Position numbers and translations under genes: made by a program. DNA of 64,000 nucleotides from Yimella sp. cx-51 (GTDB lineage: Bacteria > Actinomycetota > Actinomycetes > Actinomycetales > Dermatophilaceae). The notes under the pieces were generated by a model, which made no database searches, had not been told where the DNA came from, and saw only the letters and a program-made list of their open reading frames with translations. The stretch lies in the NCBI RefSeq assembly GCF_017654605.1, contig NZ_CP072113.1:2480001-2544000 (forward strand), in the 5' to 3' direction. Within the stretch, counting starts at the first letter, position 1; each line of letters starts with the position of its first letter. Positions 9,781 to 20,300 of the stretch are shown here, in pieces.

Positions 9781-11052
9781 TCAGTGGCTGGTGAGGTACT
9801 CCCCCGCAGCCAACAGGACGCAGGTGGCGACGCCGTCCATCGCGACCTCGACCTCCTCCAGCGGCGGCATGGTGGGAGCGAGGCGGATGTTCTCGTCGTC
9901 CGGGTCGTTGCCCAGTGGGTAGCTCGAGCCGGCCGGGGTGAGCGCGATGCCTGCTTCCTTGGCGAGCTCGACGACGCGGGACGCGGTGCCGGGCAGGACG
10001 TCGAGGCTGACGAAGTAGCCGCCGATCGGGGTGGTCCACCGGGCGATGTCGTGCTCGGCGAGACGCTCGGTGAGGATGCGCTCCACAGCGTCGAACTTCG
10101 GCGCAATGATCTGCGCGTGCGCCCGCATGTGCTCGCGCACACCGCCCGCGTCCTTGAAGAACTGCGCGTGCCGCAACTGGTTGACCTTGTCGGGGCCGAT
10201 GGAGCTCAGGCCCAGGTGCTTGAGGTACCAGGTGATGTTCTCGGTCGACGCCGCGAGGAAGGCCACGCCGGCTCCGGCGAAAGTGATCTTGGAGGTCGAG
10301 GCGAACATGATCGGCCGGTGCGGGTTGCCCGAGGACGCCGCAAGCGAGATGACGTCGACCGACTTGGTCTCGACCTGCGTCAGGTGGTGCAGCGCGTAGG
10401 CGTTGTCCCAGAAGATCTTGAAGTCGGGCGCCGCCGTCGGCATCGCCAGCAACTTCGCGGCGACCTCCTCGGTGACGGTGTCGCCGGTCGGGTTCGCATA
10501 CGTCGGCACGACCCACATCCCCTTGATGCTCGGGTCGTCCTTCACCAGCGCGGCGATCTTGTCGGCGTCCGGGCCGTCCTCGTGCATCGGCACGGGGACC
10601 ATCTCGATGCCGAAGGAGTTGAGCAGCGCGAAGTGGCGGTCGTACCCGGGCACCGGGCAGATGAACTTGATCGTGCCTTCCGCCGACCACGGACGCTCAC
10701 TGTCGACAGCACCGTGCAGCAGGCAGCCCACCAGCACCTGCTGCATCAGCGTCAGACTCGAATTGCCCTGCGCCGTGAGCTGGTCGAGATTGACACCGAG
10801 GAGTTCGGCGAAGATCTCACGCAGCTCGGTCAAACCGAGCAGACCGCCGTAGTTGCGGGTGTCGGTGCCGTCCGCGGCGACGAAACCATCGGGAAGGTCA
10901 AGCAGACCGTTGCTGAGGTCGAGCTGCTGCGCCGAGGGCTTGCCGCGGGTGACGTCCAGCTTGAGACCGCGCAGTTTCAGCTCGTCGTAGGCAGCGCGCT
11001 GCAACTGCATGAAGGCTGCGAGTTCTTCGGTGGACAGGTCGGCAAGTGCCAC
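9781..11052 (-). CDS. aspartate aminotransferase, class Ic (PF12897 type)
   Basis: 423 aa from a GTG at 11052, chosen because GGGGAG lies upstream and because the alternative start adds non-family sequence. PLP-binding residues are visible: D216 and Y219 in FWDNAY, and the Schiff-base Lys K255 in ASTSK. This subgroup, long annotated simply as an aminotransferase, includes the aspartate aminotransferase of corynebacteria. It moves amino groups between aspartate/2-oxoglutarate and glutamate/oxaloacetate. The 121-nt gap to ppsR shows no clear signals. Confidence 0.88.
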   Translation of the reverse strand: MALADLSTEELAAFMQLQRAAYDELKLRGLKLDVTRGKPSAQQLDLSNGLLDLPDGFVAADGTDTRNYGGLLGLTELREIFAELLGVNLDQLTAQGNSSLTLMQQVLVGCLLHGAVDSERPWSAEGTIKFICPVPGYDRHFALLNSFGIEMVPVPMHEDGPDADKIAALVKDDPSIKGMWVVPTYANPTGDTVTEEVAAKLLAMPTAAPDFKIFWDNAYALHHLTQVETKSVDVISLAASSGNPHRPIMFASTSKITFAGAGVAFLAASTENITWYLKHLGLSSIGPDKVNQLRHAQFFKDAGGVREHMRAHAQIIAPKFDAVERILTERLAEHDIARWTTPIGGYFVSLDVLPGTASRVVELAKEAGIALTPAGSSYPLGNDPDDENIRLAPTMPPLEEVEVAMDGVATCVLLAAGEYLTSH

Positions 11053-11089
11053 GGCTGGGGCTCCCCGGGTTGTTGTGGTGGACCAGAAC

Positions 11090-11527
11090 GTGCCCATTCT
11101 CGCAGCCTTCTGCCTCAGCAACCGCGAGGGTTCGCGGGGTGAAACGGGCTTCTCGGTCAAGAAGAGCGAGAACATCATCAAGGTGACCCGTGCCAGCGGC
11201 AAGGTGCCCTCGACGGCCAAGAAGGTGCGCCTGACGGTCACCAAGAACACCGCCAACTCCTACGCCACCGAGACCGAGATCAACCCGAAGCTGACGATCA
11301 CACAGGACCCCGCCACCAAGACGCCGGTCGTGAGCGGACGCTACAAGACGGTCGGCAAGGGCACCATCACCACCCTGACCTCTGTCTGCAGCGACGACGC
11401 CGGTGTCGTGCACGCTGCGACCTCGCCGATCCCGAAGATCGACGCACCCGAATCGACCGACTTCAAGGTGAAGTTCCTGATGGCACCGAACGGCTTCAAG
11501 CCCGCCAAGTGCTACGTCGGCGCCTGA
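11090..11527 (+). CDS. hypothetical protein, probably 5'-truncated
   Basis: About 145 aa. The GC-rich third-position pattern is strong from about 11100 to the stop, so it appears to be real coding sequence. I do not recognise the family. It is Lys/Thr/Val rich (beta-sandwich-like) with two Cys, which would suit a secreted protein, yet no signal peptide or ribosome-binding site is present and any longer N-terminus would run into the divergent aminotransferase start. The GTG at 11090 is only the first plausible start. A remnant that lost its 5' end is the best reading. Confidence 0.5.
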   Translation: MPILAAFCLSNREGSRGETGFSVKKSENIIKVTRASGKVPSTAKKVRLTVTKNTANSYATETEINPKLTITQDPATKTPVVSGRYKTVGKGTITTLTSVCSDDAGVVHAATSPIPKIDAPESTDFKVKFLMAPNGFKPAKCYVGA

Positions 11528-11548
11528 CCCGCACCTAGCGAGCATGAC

Positions 11549-11578
11549 GAAGCCCCCAGCCTTTCGGCTGGGGGCTTC
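11549..11578. terminator. bidirectional hairpin terminator (tuf end)
   Basis: A perfect 13-bp stem gaagcccccagcc with a 4-nt loop lies between the convergent hypothetical gene and tuf. Confidence 0.8.
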
Positions 11579-11609
11579 GGTTCACCCTGTGCGCCTCACG
11601 GCGCGGTGA

Positions 11610-12806
<1,197 letters not shown>

Positions 12807-12874
12807 TGCGGGTCCTCCTGTTGGACTTGGTTGCTGACGCCGGGGCGGCGTCGGTGATTACTTGATTCTGTTGG

Positions 12875-12903
12875 AAACTAGCGGGTCAACCGATCAGGGA
12901 CAA
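12875..12903 (-). promoter_or_regulatory. candidate internal tuf promoter
   Basis: On the minus strand TTGTCC (12903-12898) and TAGTTT (12880-12875) are spaced by 17 nt in the fusA-tuf gap, about 70 nt upstream of the tuf start. An extra tuf promoter would fit the need for excess EF-Tu over other str-operon products. The -35 lies in a small dyad (tcagggacaaatccctga). Confidence 0.45.
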
Positions 12904-12912
12904 ATCCCTGAA

Positions 12913-15027
12913 TCACTCGCCCCGGACCTTCTTGATGATCTCTTCCGCGACGTTCCGGGGAACCTCGGCGTACGAGTCGAACTGCATCGTGTAGTTGGCA
13001 CGACCCTGCGTCTTGGAACGAAGGTCACCGACGTACCCGAACATTTCGGACAACGGGACGACGGCCCGAACGACCTTCGCACCGCTGACGTCCTCCATGG
13101 CCTGGATCTGGCCACGGCGGCTGTTGAGGTCGCCGATGACGTCGCCCATGTACTCCTCGGGCGTACGCACCTCGACGGCCATCATCGGCTCGAGCAGGCA
13201 GGGGTCCGCCTTGCGGGCGGCTTCCTTGAATGCCATCGAACCGGCGATCTTGAACGCCATCTCCGAGGAGTCGACGTCGTGGTAGGCGCCGTCGACCAGG
13301 GTGGCCTTGACACCCACAACCGGGTAGCCGGCGAGGATGCCGAGCTGCATGGCGTCCTGGATGCCGTGGTCGACCGACGGGATGTACTCGCGCGGCACGC
13401 GACCACCGGTGACAGCGTTGTCGAACTCGTAGAGCTCGCCCTCGGCGGTGTCCAGGGGTGCGAGCGAGATCTGCACCTTCGCGAACTGACCCGAACCACC
13501 GGTCTGCTTCTTGTGGGTGTAGTCGAACTTCTCGACCGTGCGACGGATGGTCTCGCGGTAGGCAACCTGCGGCGCACCGACATTGGCCTCGACCTTGAAC
13601 TCACGCTTCATGCGGTCGACCAGGATGTCGAGGTGGAGTTCGCCCATACCGCCGATGACGGTCTGGCCGGTCTCCTCGTCGAGGTGCACCGAGAAGGTCG
13701 GGTCTTCCTGCGCCAGCCGCTGGATGGCCGTGCCGAGCTTCTCCTGGTCACCCTTGGTCTTGGGCTCGATGGCCACGTGGATGACCGGCTCGGGGAAGGT
13801 CATCGACTCCAGAACGATCTGCTCGTTCGGGTCGGACAGGGTGTCACCGGTGGTGGTGTCCTTCAGGCCGATCGCGGCGTAGATGTGACCTGCCAGTGCC
13901 TCGTCAACAGGGTTTTCCTTGTTGGCGTGCATCTGGAAGAGCTTGCCGACGCGCTCCTTCTTGCCCTTGGTGGTGTTGACCACCTGCGAGCCTGCCGCGA
14001 TGCGACCGGAGTAGACGCGGATGAAGGTGAGCGAACCGAAGAACGGGTGCGCGGCAACCTTGAACGCCAGGGCCGAGAACGGAGCGTCCTTGGACGGCTC
14101 ACGGGTGATCTCGGTCTCCTCGTCGCCCGGCTTGTGGCCGACCATCGCGTCGACGTCGAGCGGGCTGGGCAGGTAGTCGACGACAGCGTCGAGCATCGGC
14201 TGCACACCGCGGTTCTTGAACGCCGAACCACACAGGATCGGGTAGACCGTGGAGCTGACCGTCAGCTTGCGGATGCCGGCCTTGAGTTCCTCGATCGAGA
14301 TCTCCTCGCCACCGAGGTACTTCTCCATGAGCTCGTCGTCGGACTCGGCGACGCGCTCAACCAGCTTCTCGCGGTACTCCTCGGCCTTGGCCTGGAGGTC
14401 GGCGGGGATCTCCTGCACCTCGTACTTGGCGCCCATGGTGACGTCACCCTTGGCGTCGCCCGGCCACACCAGTGCGCGCATCTGGACGAGGTCGACAACG
14501 CCGACGAAGTCAGCTTCGGCACCGATCGGCAGCTGGAGCACGAGCGGCTCAGCGCCGAGGCGGTCGATGACCGTCTGCACGGTGAAGTAGAAGTCGGCAC
14601 CCATCTTGTCCATCTTGTTGACGAAGCAGACGCGCGGAACGTCGTACTTGTCAGCCTGACGCCAGACGGTTTCGGACTGGGGCTCGACGCCCTCCTTGCC
14701 GTCGAACACCGCGACGGCTCCATCGAGCACGCGCAGCGAACGCTCCACCTCGACGGTGAAGTCGACGTGACCGGGGGTGTCGATGACGTTGATCTGCGTG
14801 CCGTTCCAGAAGGAGGTCACAGCAGCGGAGGTGATCGTGATGCCACGCTCCTTCTCCTGCTCCATCCAGTCGGTGGTCGACGCACCGTCGTGCGTCTCGC
14901 CGATCTTGTGGTTGACGCCGGTGTAGAACAGGATCCGCTCGGTCGTCGTGGTCTTACCGGCGTCGATGTGCGCCATGATGCCGATGTTGCGGACCTTCTT
15001 CAGGTCGGTCAGCACGTCCTGTGCCAC
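12913..15027 (-). CDS. fusA: translation elongation factor G
   Basis: 704 aa, full length, GTG start ([20 protein letters not shown]). Ribosomal translocase GTPase with AHIDAGKTT (P-loop), DTPGHVDF (G3) and NKMDKMG (G4), followed by domains II-V. Third gene of the str operon, 101 nt after rpsG; the gap contains a long hairpin. Confidence 0.98.
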   Translation of the reverse strand: MAQDVLTDLKKVRNIGIMAHIDAGKTTTTERILFYTGVNHKIGETHDGASTTDWMEQEKERGITITSAAVTSFWNGTQINVIDTPGHVDFTVEVERSLRVLDGAVAVFDGKEGVEPQSETVWRQADKYDVPRVCFVNKMDKMGADFYFTVQTVIDRLGAEPLVLQLPIGAEADFVGVVDLVQMRALVWPGDAKGDVTMGAKYEVQEIPADLQAKAEEYREKLVERVAESDDELMEKYLGGEEISIEELKAGIRKLTVSSTVYPILCGSAFKNRGVQPMLDAVVDYLPSPLDVDAMVGHKPGDEETEITREPSKDAPFSALAFKVAAHPFFGSLTFIRVYSGRIAAGSQVVNTTKGKKERVGKLFQMHANKENPVDEALAGHIYAAIGLKDTTTGDTLSDPNEQIVLESMTFPEPVIHVAIEPKTKGDQEKLGTAIQRLAQEDPTFSVHLDEETGQTVIGGMGELHLDILVDRMKREFKVEANVGAPQVAYRETIRRTVEKFDYTHKKQTGGSGQFAKVQISLAPLDTAEGELYEFDNAVTGGRVPREYIPSVDHGIQDAMQLGILAGYPVVGVKATLVDGAYHDVDSSEMAFKIAGSMAFKEAARKADPCLLEPMMAVEVRTPEEYMGDVIGDLNSRRGQIQAMEDVSGAKVVRAVVPLSEMFGYVGDLRSKTQGRANYTMQFDSYAEVPRNVAEEIIKKVRGE

Positions 15028-15082
15028 GGTGTCTGCCTCGTTCTCTGGGGGCTGTGGTTTGAAAGTTCAGGTGCGGGTGGAC

Positions 15083-15126
15083 GCTCCCGGCGCGCGGAGC
15101 GGATAGCTGTCCGCGCACCGGGGAGC
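15083..15126 (-). promoter_or_regulatory. long intergenic stem-loop between rpsG and fusA
   Basis: An almost perfect 16-bp stem (gctcccggcgcgcgga and complement, one bulge) in the transcribed rpsG-fusA gap. There is no U-tract after it, so it is not a typical terminator. It could be a processing site or a translational control element (inference). Confidence 0.55.
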
Positions 15127-15128
15127 AA

Positions 15129-15599
15129 TCACCAGCGGTAGTGAGCGAACGCGCGGTTCGACTCGGCCATCTTGTGGGTGTCCTCGCGGCGCTTGACCGC
15201 TGCACCCAGGCCGTTCGAGGCGTCCAGGATCTCGTTCATGAGGCGCTCCGTCATCGACTTCTCGCGACGCTGACGGCTGTAGCCGACCAGCCAACGCATC
15301 GAGAGCGTGGTGGCGCGGCCCGGCTTGACCTCGACCGGCACCTGGTAGGTGGCGCCACCGACACGGCGGGACTTCACCTCAAGGCTCGGCTTGATGTTGT
15401 CGAGGGCACGCTTCAACGTGACCACGGGGTCGGTGCCGGTCTTCTCACGGCAGCCTTCGAGAGCGCCGTAGACGATGCGCTCGGCGATGGACTTCTTGCC
15501 GTCGAGCAGGATCTTGTTGACCAGCTGGGTGACGATCGGCGAGCCGTAGACCGGGTCGACGACGAGCGGGCGCTTCGGAGCAGGGCCCTTACGAGGCAT
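15129..15599 (-). CDS. rpsG: 30S ribosomal protein S7
   Basis: 156 aa, standard length, starting [20 protein letters not shown]. It nucleates assembly of the 30S head on 16S rRNA, and in E. coli autoregulates the str operon. It overlaps the rpsL stop by one nucleotide (TAATG), implying translational coupling. Confidence 0.98.
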   Translation of the reverse strand: MPRKGPAPKRPLVVDPVYGSPIVTQLVNKILLDGKKSIAERIVYGALEGCREKTGTDPVVTLKRALDNIKPSLEVKSRRVGGATYQVPVEVKPGRATTLSMRWLVGYSRQRREKSMTERLMNEILDASNGLGAAVKRREDTHKMAESNRAFAHYRW

Positions 15600-15973
15600 T
15601 ACTTCTTCTCCTTCTTCGCGCCGTAACGGGAACGGGCCTGGTTACGACCCTTGACGCCCTGGGTGTCCAATGCGCCGCGAACGATCTTGTAGCGAACGCC
15701 GGGGAGGTCCTTCACACGGCCGCCACGCACGAGCACGATTGAGTGCTCCTGCAGGTTGTGACCCACACCCGGGATGTACGCGGTGACCTCGATGCCGGAG
15801 GTCAGCTTCACACGAGCGACCTTGCGCAGCGCCGAGTTCGGCTTCTTGGGGGTGGTGGTGTAGACGCGAGTGCACACACCGCGTCGCTGGGGGCTGCCCT
15901 TGAGCGCCGGCGTCGAGACCTTGGTGGTCTTGTCCTGCCGACCCTTGCGGACGAGCTGGTTGATAGTAGGCAA
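15599..15973 (-). CDS. rpsL: 30S ribosomal protein S12
   Basis: 124 aa. The family N-terminus [11 protein letters not shown] requires a TTG start at 15973, which has GGAG 6 nt upstream; ATG starts further upstream add unrelated sequence. S12 sits at the decoding centre. The streptomycin-determinant region reads [12 protein letters not shown] and [10 protein letters not shown] with the usual lysine in TPKKP, so no classical streptomycin-resistance substitution is seen. First gene of the str operon. Confidence 0.96.
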   Translation of the reverse strand: MPTINQLVRKGRQDKTTKVSTPALKGSPQRRGVCTRVYTTTPKKPNSALRKVARVKLTSGIEVTAYIPGVGHNLQEHSIVLVRGGRVKDLPGVRYKIVRGALDTQGVKGRNQARSRYGAKKEKK

Positions 15974-16309
15974 CCTGTTCTCCGTACTGGTTGGTTTATT
16001 GTCTGCGCGACGCACGCCGGAACGCGGTCGAACTCCTTGGATTCCGACTCGGCCAAGCGACCCACGGGGTCGGGTGTGTCGAATCGGTGCCCTCCCCCGC
16101 ACTTCCGCGGCGAACCGATCCTTTCGGACCCGACCGACCGGCGACTGCCCGGCGAGAGCGTGTGACGGGCCTGATGAACCCCGGCCCACCGTTTCCGGCG
16201 AACCCGAGGGCAGGGCATAGCCCACGCACGATCGTCAAGACTACCGGCCCTGCCGGGTGTCGACCAAATCAAATCCCTGCACGTTCCGCATCAACCGCAG
16301 CAGCCCAGG
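15974..16309 (-). promoter_or_regulatory. str-operon upstream region
   Basis: 336 bp without a credible gene. It contains the 24-bp element shared with the rpsJ leader at 16058-16081, 85 nt upstream of the rpsL start. A convincing -10/-35 pair is not obvious. A short dyad at 16301-16318 (cagccc/gggctg) spans the stop codon of the amylosucrase gene. Confidence 0.55.
16058..16081 (-). promoter_or_regulatory. conserved 24-bp leader element, rpsL copy
   Basis: 22 of 24 bases match the block at 199-222 upstream of rpsJ, in the same orientation relative to the gene. On the minus strand it can fold as CGACCC-loop-GGGTCG. The conserved part reads cgacacacccgacc. Confidence 0.5.
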
Positions 16310-18166
16310 TCAGGGCTGTGTCGGGTCTGCCAGCCAGGCCGCTTGGTACGGATCGAGCCAGACACCTTCGCCCGTCACGTGCGCCTGCCCGAGGTGGTCG
16401 ACCACGCGCTGGGGGTCGAGCCCGCAGTCGTGCAGAGCGGCAACCGGAACAACCCTGCGCTGCGCGGTGACGTTGTACGCCTGGAGCACCGTTCCGTACG
16501 GGTGCTCCCGCTTCAGCAGCAGGACGCCCGGGTCGTGAGTCATCGCCGGCACCGCCCGGGTGGAAGCGTGCAAGGCTGGCAGCGAGCGCCGTTTTTCGAT
16601 GAGTCGTCGTAACCCTTGGTAGACCGGGTGGGTGGTGTCGGCCGGCCAGGGCATCCGCGGTCGGTGCACCCACCGGTTGTCGGCCTCGTGGCCTGCCTCC
16701 TGCGCCCAGTCGGTGTCGTTGAGCAGCCCGAGCTCGTCGCCCATCCAGATCACCGGGATGCCACCGAAGCCGAGAATGATGCTGTGCGCCAACAGGATCC
16801 GACTCACCGCGAACGGGTCGCCGACCTCGAGGCCTGCAAGCGACGCCAGGGAACCGGAGATGCGGGCATCCCCGGTGTCGGGGTTCTCCTGGAACTTCAG
16901 ACCGCGCGCCCATGAGCCGGGGAACTCCCCTGCGTACCACTGCGACAAGAACTTCCGGTGCTCAAAGCCGCTAAGCCCCAGCGCATTCGCGTCGGCGTCG
17001 TCGATGGCCCAGCCGATGTCGTCGTGGCACCGGGCATAGGTGATCCAGCCGGTGGTCGACGGCGTGGCCGGCAGTTGACTGAGTGCGTGCGCCGTCAGGC
17101 GGGCGTCCCCGGTGGCCAGCGCCGACCAGATCTGCACCATCAACCCGTTGTGGTACGCCAGATCACTGACCTTGCCGGAGCGGCGTCCGGTGCCGAGATA
17201 GGCCACGAGGTCTTGCGGGCCGACGATCGCCTCGGCCTTGAACACTGTTGCCGGACAAGCGATCCGGACGAGCGTGCGCAGCGCCTGGGTGAGCAGGTGC
17301 ACCTCCGGCTGGTTCTGGCAGTTGGTGCCCATGCGCTTCCAGGTGAAGGCGATGGCGTCCAGCCGCAGCACCTCCACGCCGGCGTTGGCGAGGTACATGA
17401 TGGTGTCGGCGTACTCGGCGAGCACATCGGGGTTCGACCAGTCGACGTCCCACTGGTAGTCGTTGAAGGTGGTCCACACCCACCGGCCGAGTGCCTCGTC
17501 GAAGGTGAAGTTGCCCGGCGCGAAGTCGGGGAAGACCTCCGGCAGCGTCTGCTCATACTGATCGGGCACGGCACGGTCGGGGAAGGTGAGGAAGTAGTCG
17601 AGGTACTTCTGCTCGCCCGCCTTGGCCCGCATGGCCCAGTCGTGTTCGGCCGCAACGTGATTCAGCACGAGGTCGAGGCACAGGCTGATGCCGTTGTCGC
17701 GCAGCGTGGCGGTGAGTGCGCGCAGGTCGTCCATCGTGCCCAGGTCGGGGCGCACGGTGCGGTAGTCCATCACCGCGTAGCCGCCGTCGCTGGGCTCCGG
17801 GCGCGGGGTGAGCAACGGCATGAGGTGCAGGTAGGTGACACCGAGGTCGCGCAGGTGGCCCAGGCGCTGCCCGACACCGCGCAGATCGCCGGCGAAACGG
17901 TCGGCGTACGCCGCATAACCCAGCGCATCCGGACGCTGGAACCAATCGGGCTCCAACGACCGCTTCTGGTCGAGGCGATGCAGGTCGTCGCTGCGCTCGG
18001 CGTAGGCGCGCGCGGCGAGTTCGACCAGGCGCTCGACAACGGCATCCGGGTCGTCGAACAATCCGCTGACGGCTTCCTGCAGGTCGGGCAACCAGCGTTC
18101 GAGACGAGCGACGAAGAGCTCCTGACGGCACGCGGGGAGGTCGGTGATCGCCTGCTCGAAAGTCAT
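16310..18166 (-). CDS. amylosucrase (GH13 family)
   Basis: 618 aa. Amylosucrase splits sucrose and transfers glucose onto alpha-1,4-glucan, releasing fructose. GH13 residues are in place: nucleophile D270 in EVLRLDAIAF, acid/base E312 in FKAEAIVG, transition-state Asp in HDD at 381-383. The N-terminal helical region (about 1-85) and the LDLVLNHVAAEHDWA motif fit amylosucrase better than trehalose synthase or sucrose hydrolase, though the related sucrose hydrolase cannot be excluded. It stands alone: no sugar transporter or regulator is adjacent. No signal peptide, so cytoplasmic. Confidence 0.82.
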   Translation of the reverse strand: MTFEQAITDLPACRQELFVARLERWLPDLQEAVSGLFDDPDAVVERLVELAARAYAERSDDLHRLDQKRSLEPDWFQRPDALGYAAYADRFAGDLRGVGQRLGHLRDLGVTYLHLMPLLTPRPEPSDGGYAVMDYRTVRPDLGTMDDLRALTATLRDNGISLCLDLVLNHVAAEHDWAMRAKAGEQKYLDYFLTFPDRAVPDQYEQTLPEVFPDFAPGNFTFDEALGRWVWTTFNDYQWDVDWSNPDVLAEYADTIMYLANAGVEVLRLDAIAFTWKRMGTNCQNQPEVHLLTQALRTLVRIACPATVFKAEAIVGPQDLVAYLGTGRRSGKVSDLAYHNGLMVQIWSALATGDARLTAHALSQLPATPSTTGWITYARCHDDIGWAIDDADANALGLSGFEHRKFLSQWYAGEFPGSWARGLKFQENPDTGDARISGSLASLAGLEVGDPFAVSRILLAHSIILGFGGIPVIWMGDELGLLNDTDWAQEAGHEADNRWVHRPRMPWPADTTHPVYQGLRRLIEKRRSLPALHASTRAVPAMTHDPGVLLLKREHPYGTVLQAYNVTAQRRVVPVAALHDCGLDPQRVVDHLGQAHVTGEGVWLDPYQAAWLADPTQP

Positions 18167-18241
18167 GGCTGCACCCTATGACGCGGCCGCACATCTCTGG
18201 GACGGGTTCGCGCAGTGAGCGACGCTGCGCGAAACGATCGA

Positions 18242-18300
18242 AATCGGCGCGAGTTCGGGTGCCTTCGTCATGCGCACGAAGGCACCGAACTCACGCCGAT
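18242..18300. repeat. long palindrome B
   Basis: Imperfect inverted repeat with arms of about 25 bp (left 18242-18267, right 18276-18300) around a short central region containing gtcatgc. The outer part begins cgcgagttcgggtgc, resembling the palindrome at 63137. It lies downstream of the secreted-repeat gene and upstream of the amylosucrase gene and may act as a terminator. Confidence 0.75.
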
Positions 18301-18318
18301 GCTTGGTGGTGCTGACCC

Positions 18319-18681
18319 TCAGCGACCGCGGACGAGGATGCCCACCGAGAGCGACGGCGAAGCGATGCCGGACGGGTAGGCAGTGGCGTAACCAGCCCCG
18401 GCGGAGTTGATTGCTGTCAGGTTGACGACAACGGCCTGGACGCCGGTAGCGGGGGCGCCGCCCCGGCCCGCAACCTGCAGGGTGATGGTGCCGCCGGCCT
18501 GCAACTTCGCCGCCGGCACACCGCCGTTACCGCTACGGGTGTCGAGAATGCGCGACGGCGTGACGGTCGTGTACTTGCCGGCGGGGTCGGCGGCGGTCGT
18601 GGACGCCGACGACGCGGAACCGACGAAAGCCGAGGTTGCAACTGCAAGCGCCACCACGGCACTGATCTTCTTGAGACCCAT
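18319..18681 (-). CDS. secreted protein with one truncated DTRSG module
   Basis: 120 aa. It has a clear signal peptide (MGLKKISAVVALAVATSAFVGSASS, written here as residues 1-25) and then one copy of the actinobacterial surface-repeat module (SRILDTRSG...ATGVQAVVVNLTA...GYATAYPSG). In other proteins this module occurs many times and continues with an SNLNF-VAGQ segment. Here the protein stops after LVRGR, about 20 bp before palindrome B, so it looks like a shortened remnant of a larger secreted protein. Function unknown. Confidence 0.7.
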   Translation of the reverse strand: MGLKKISAVVALAVATSAFVGSASSASTTAADPAGKYTTVTPSRILDTRSGNGGVPAAKLQAGGTITLQVAGRGGAPATGVQAVVVNLTAINSAGAGYATAYPSGIASPSLSVGILVRGR

Positions 18682-18898
18682 AGCGATTCGCTCTCTAGGA
18701 CGTGGCCGCCGGATGCCTCTGTGCGCCTACCGATCGTTGCCACCTATGCGGCGCTGGGCGTAGAGCCGCGAGGCCCGTGCACGATCAGTACTGGAACAGC
18801 CGTGATCAATCGGTGACCTTCGGCTCCTTCGAGCCCCCGGGTCGGACGTCCGGCGTTGCTACAGTTGGCGCGCTCCGCACCCCACCAGAAGTGTTGTC
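18682..18898. other. divergent intergenic region
   Basis: 217 bp between the divergent secreted-repeat and GtrA genes. No gene or clear promoter motif was identified, but promoters for both must lie here. Confidence 0.4.
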
Positions 18899-19414
18899 TT
18901 GACCTCGACGCCTGCCCCGCCGCACCGGACGCTTTCCCAGCGCGTGCGCGGGCTCATCCCCCAACTGATGCGGTTCGGCGCGGTCGGCATGGTCGGCCTG
19001 ATCGTCGACGTCGGCGGGTTCAACCTGCTTCGGTTCGCCGGGCCGAACGGTGAGGGGCCAATGTACGACTACGTGCTGCTGGCCAAAGTCGCGTCATCGT
19101 TCGCCGCCACGGTCGTGGCCTGGCTCGGCAACCGCTACTGGACTTTCCGCGACTCGCGCCGCGAGACCAAGCGCCACGAATTCCTGTGGTTCGCGATCGT
19201 GGCCGTCATCGGCATGGGCATCGCCCTCGGCTGCCTCTGGATCTCCCACTACGCCCTGGGGTTCCGGTCGGTGCTGGCCGACAACATCGCCGCCAACGGC
19301 GTCGGTCTCGCGCTCGCCACGGGCTTCCGCTTCTACGCCTACCGGCAGCACGTCTTCAACAACCGCAAGACGCCACTCACCACCGGCGACGCGCTGATTG
19401 AGCCGCGGGACTGA
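18899..19414 (+). CDS. GtrA family membrane protein
   Basis: 171 aa from a TTG at 18899; an ATG at 18968 is an alternative. Four transmembrane segments typical of GtrA (LMRFGAVGMVGLIVDVGGFN, ... NRYWTFRD ... NIAANGVGLALATGFRFYAYRQHVF). GtrA proteins are thought to flip or position polyprenyl-linked sugars during cell-surface glycosylation. The neighbouring GT2 polyprenyl-sugar synthase and the rhamnose genes fit that role. Confidence 0.83.
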   Translation: MTSTPAPPHRTLSQRVRGLIPQLMRFGAVGMVGLIVDVGGFNLLRFAGPNGEGPMYDYVLLAKVASSFAATVVAWLGNRYWTFRDSRRETKRHEFLWFAIVAVIGMGIALGCLWISHYALGFRSVLADNIAANGVGLALATGFRFYAYRQHVFNNRKTPLTTGDALIEPRD

Positions 19415-19427
19415 CGAAGGAAGTCCA

Positions 19428-19500
19428 GCATGTCGAAATCCGCCGCAGCCAACCGATCAGCCCTGCCGCGCTGAGCCGTCCCGCATGTCGAAATCCGCCG
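19428..19500. repeat. 18-bp direct repeat pair
   Basis: gcatgtcgaaatccgccg occurs at 19428-19445 and again at 19483-19500, 55 nt apart, in the gap between the convergent GtrA and GT2 genes. Origin unknown. Confidence 0.7.
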
Positions 19501-19542
19501 AACTCAACAGACTGCCCGCCGATCAAGCCGGACGAAGACTCT

Positions 19543-20286
19543 TCACTGAACCGGCCGCTCCACCTGACCGGCCCGGATCTTCTTGCGGTTGAGGCGCATC
19601 TTGGCCGCCAGGCCCATCATCTCGAATCCGAGGTCAAGGGTCTTGCGGAAGTCGCCGGTGACCGACGACTCCCCGACCCGCGGCAGGTAGTTGACCGGCA
19701 CCTGCACGTACTTGTGGCCGCTCATCACCCCGATGAGCAGCATCTCCAGCCCGAAGGCCGAGCCGTCGAGCGTCACCCGTTCGAGCACGTACTCCTTGTG
19801 CTTGCGAGTCATGACCCGGAAGGTGCAGCCCACATCGGAGAGGTAGGAGGAGTTGTACGACACCTCGATGCCCTTGGCGACGGCCCAGTTGCCCCAGCGC
19901 AGGAACCAGCCCATGTTCGAGCCGTCCCAGATGAAGTTCTGCACGGTGCGCGAACCGACCACGAGTTCGCACTCGGGCAGAAAGGCGAGCAACTTGCGGA
20001 GGTCGGCGGGGTCGAACGTGCCGTCCGGTTCGCAGACGGCGACCAGGTCGGTGTCCGCCTCGCGCAGGCCCCGCGTGATGGCCGCGCCGTAACCCTGCCT
20101 GGTCTCGATCACTTCGCGGGCGCCAGTCGTGGCGACCTCCTCCGACGTGCCCTCTGCGGCGTTGTTGTTGACAACGATGATCTCATCGACCTCAGGAATC
20201 GCCTCGAACTGCCGGATGCATTCGGCGATGCTGTCCTTCTCGTTGTACGTCGGGAGGACGACGGCGAGAGTCTGGCCCTTGAACAT
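19543..20286 (-). CDS. GT2 family glycosyltransferase (dolichol-phosphate-mannose-synthase-like)
   Basis: 247 aa. GT-A fold with VVLPTYNEKDSI at the N-terminus, EPDG as the metal-binding DxD equivalent, and the VVGSRT motif; no C-terminal membrane anchor. Such enzymes make polyprenyl-phosphate sugars from nucleotide sugars. It lies 14 nt downstream of the methyltransferase gene on the same strand and faces a GtrA gene, the common partner for this enzyme. Confidence 0.85.
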   Translation of the reverse strand: MFKGQTLAVVLPTYNEKDSIAECIRQFEAIPEVDEIIVVNNNAAEGTSEEVATTGAREVIETRQGYGAAITRGLREADTDLVAVCEPDGTFDPADLRKLLAFLPECELVVGSRTVQNFIWDGSNMGWFLRWGNWAVAKGIEVSYNSSYLSDVGCTFRVMTRKHKEYVLERVTLDGSAFGLEMLLIGVMSGHKYVQVPVNYLPRVGESSVTGDFRKTLDLGFEMMGLAAKMRLNRKKIRAGQVERPVQ

Positions 20287-20300
20287 TACGAAAGTCCTTG

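Noticed and set aside
12862-15141. A 759-codon open frame on the plus strand across fusA
   Set aside because: Shadow of fusA and of the str operon spacer.
19428-19500. CRISPR-like repeats
   Set aside because: Only two copies of an 18-bp repeat, with one spacer and no cas genes.
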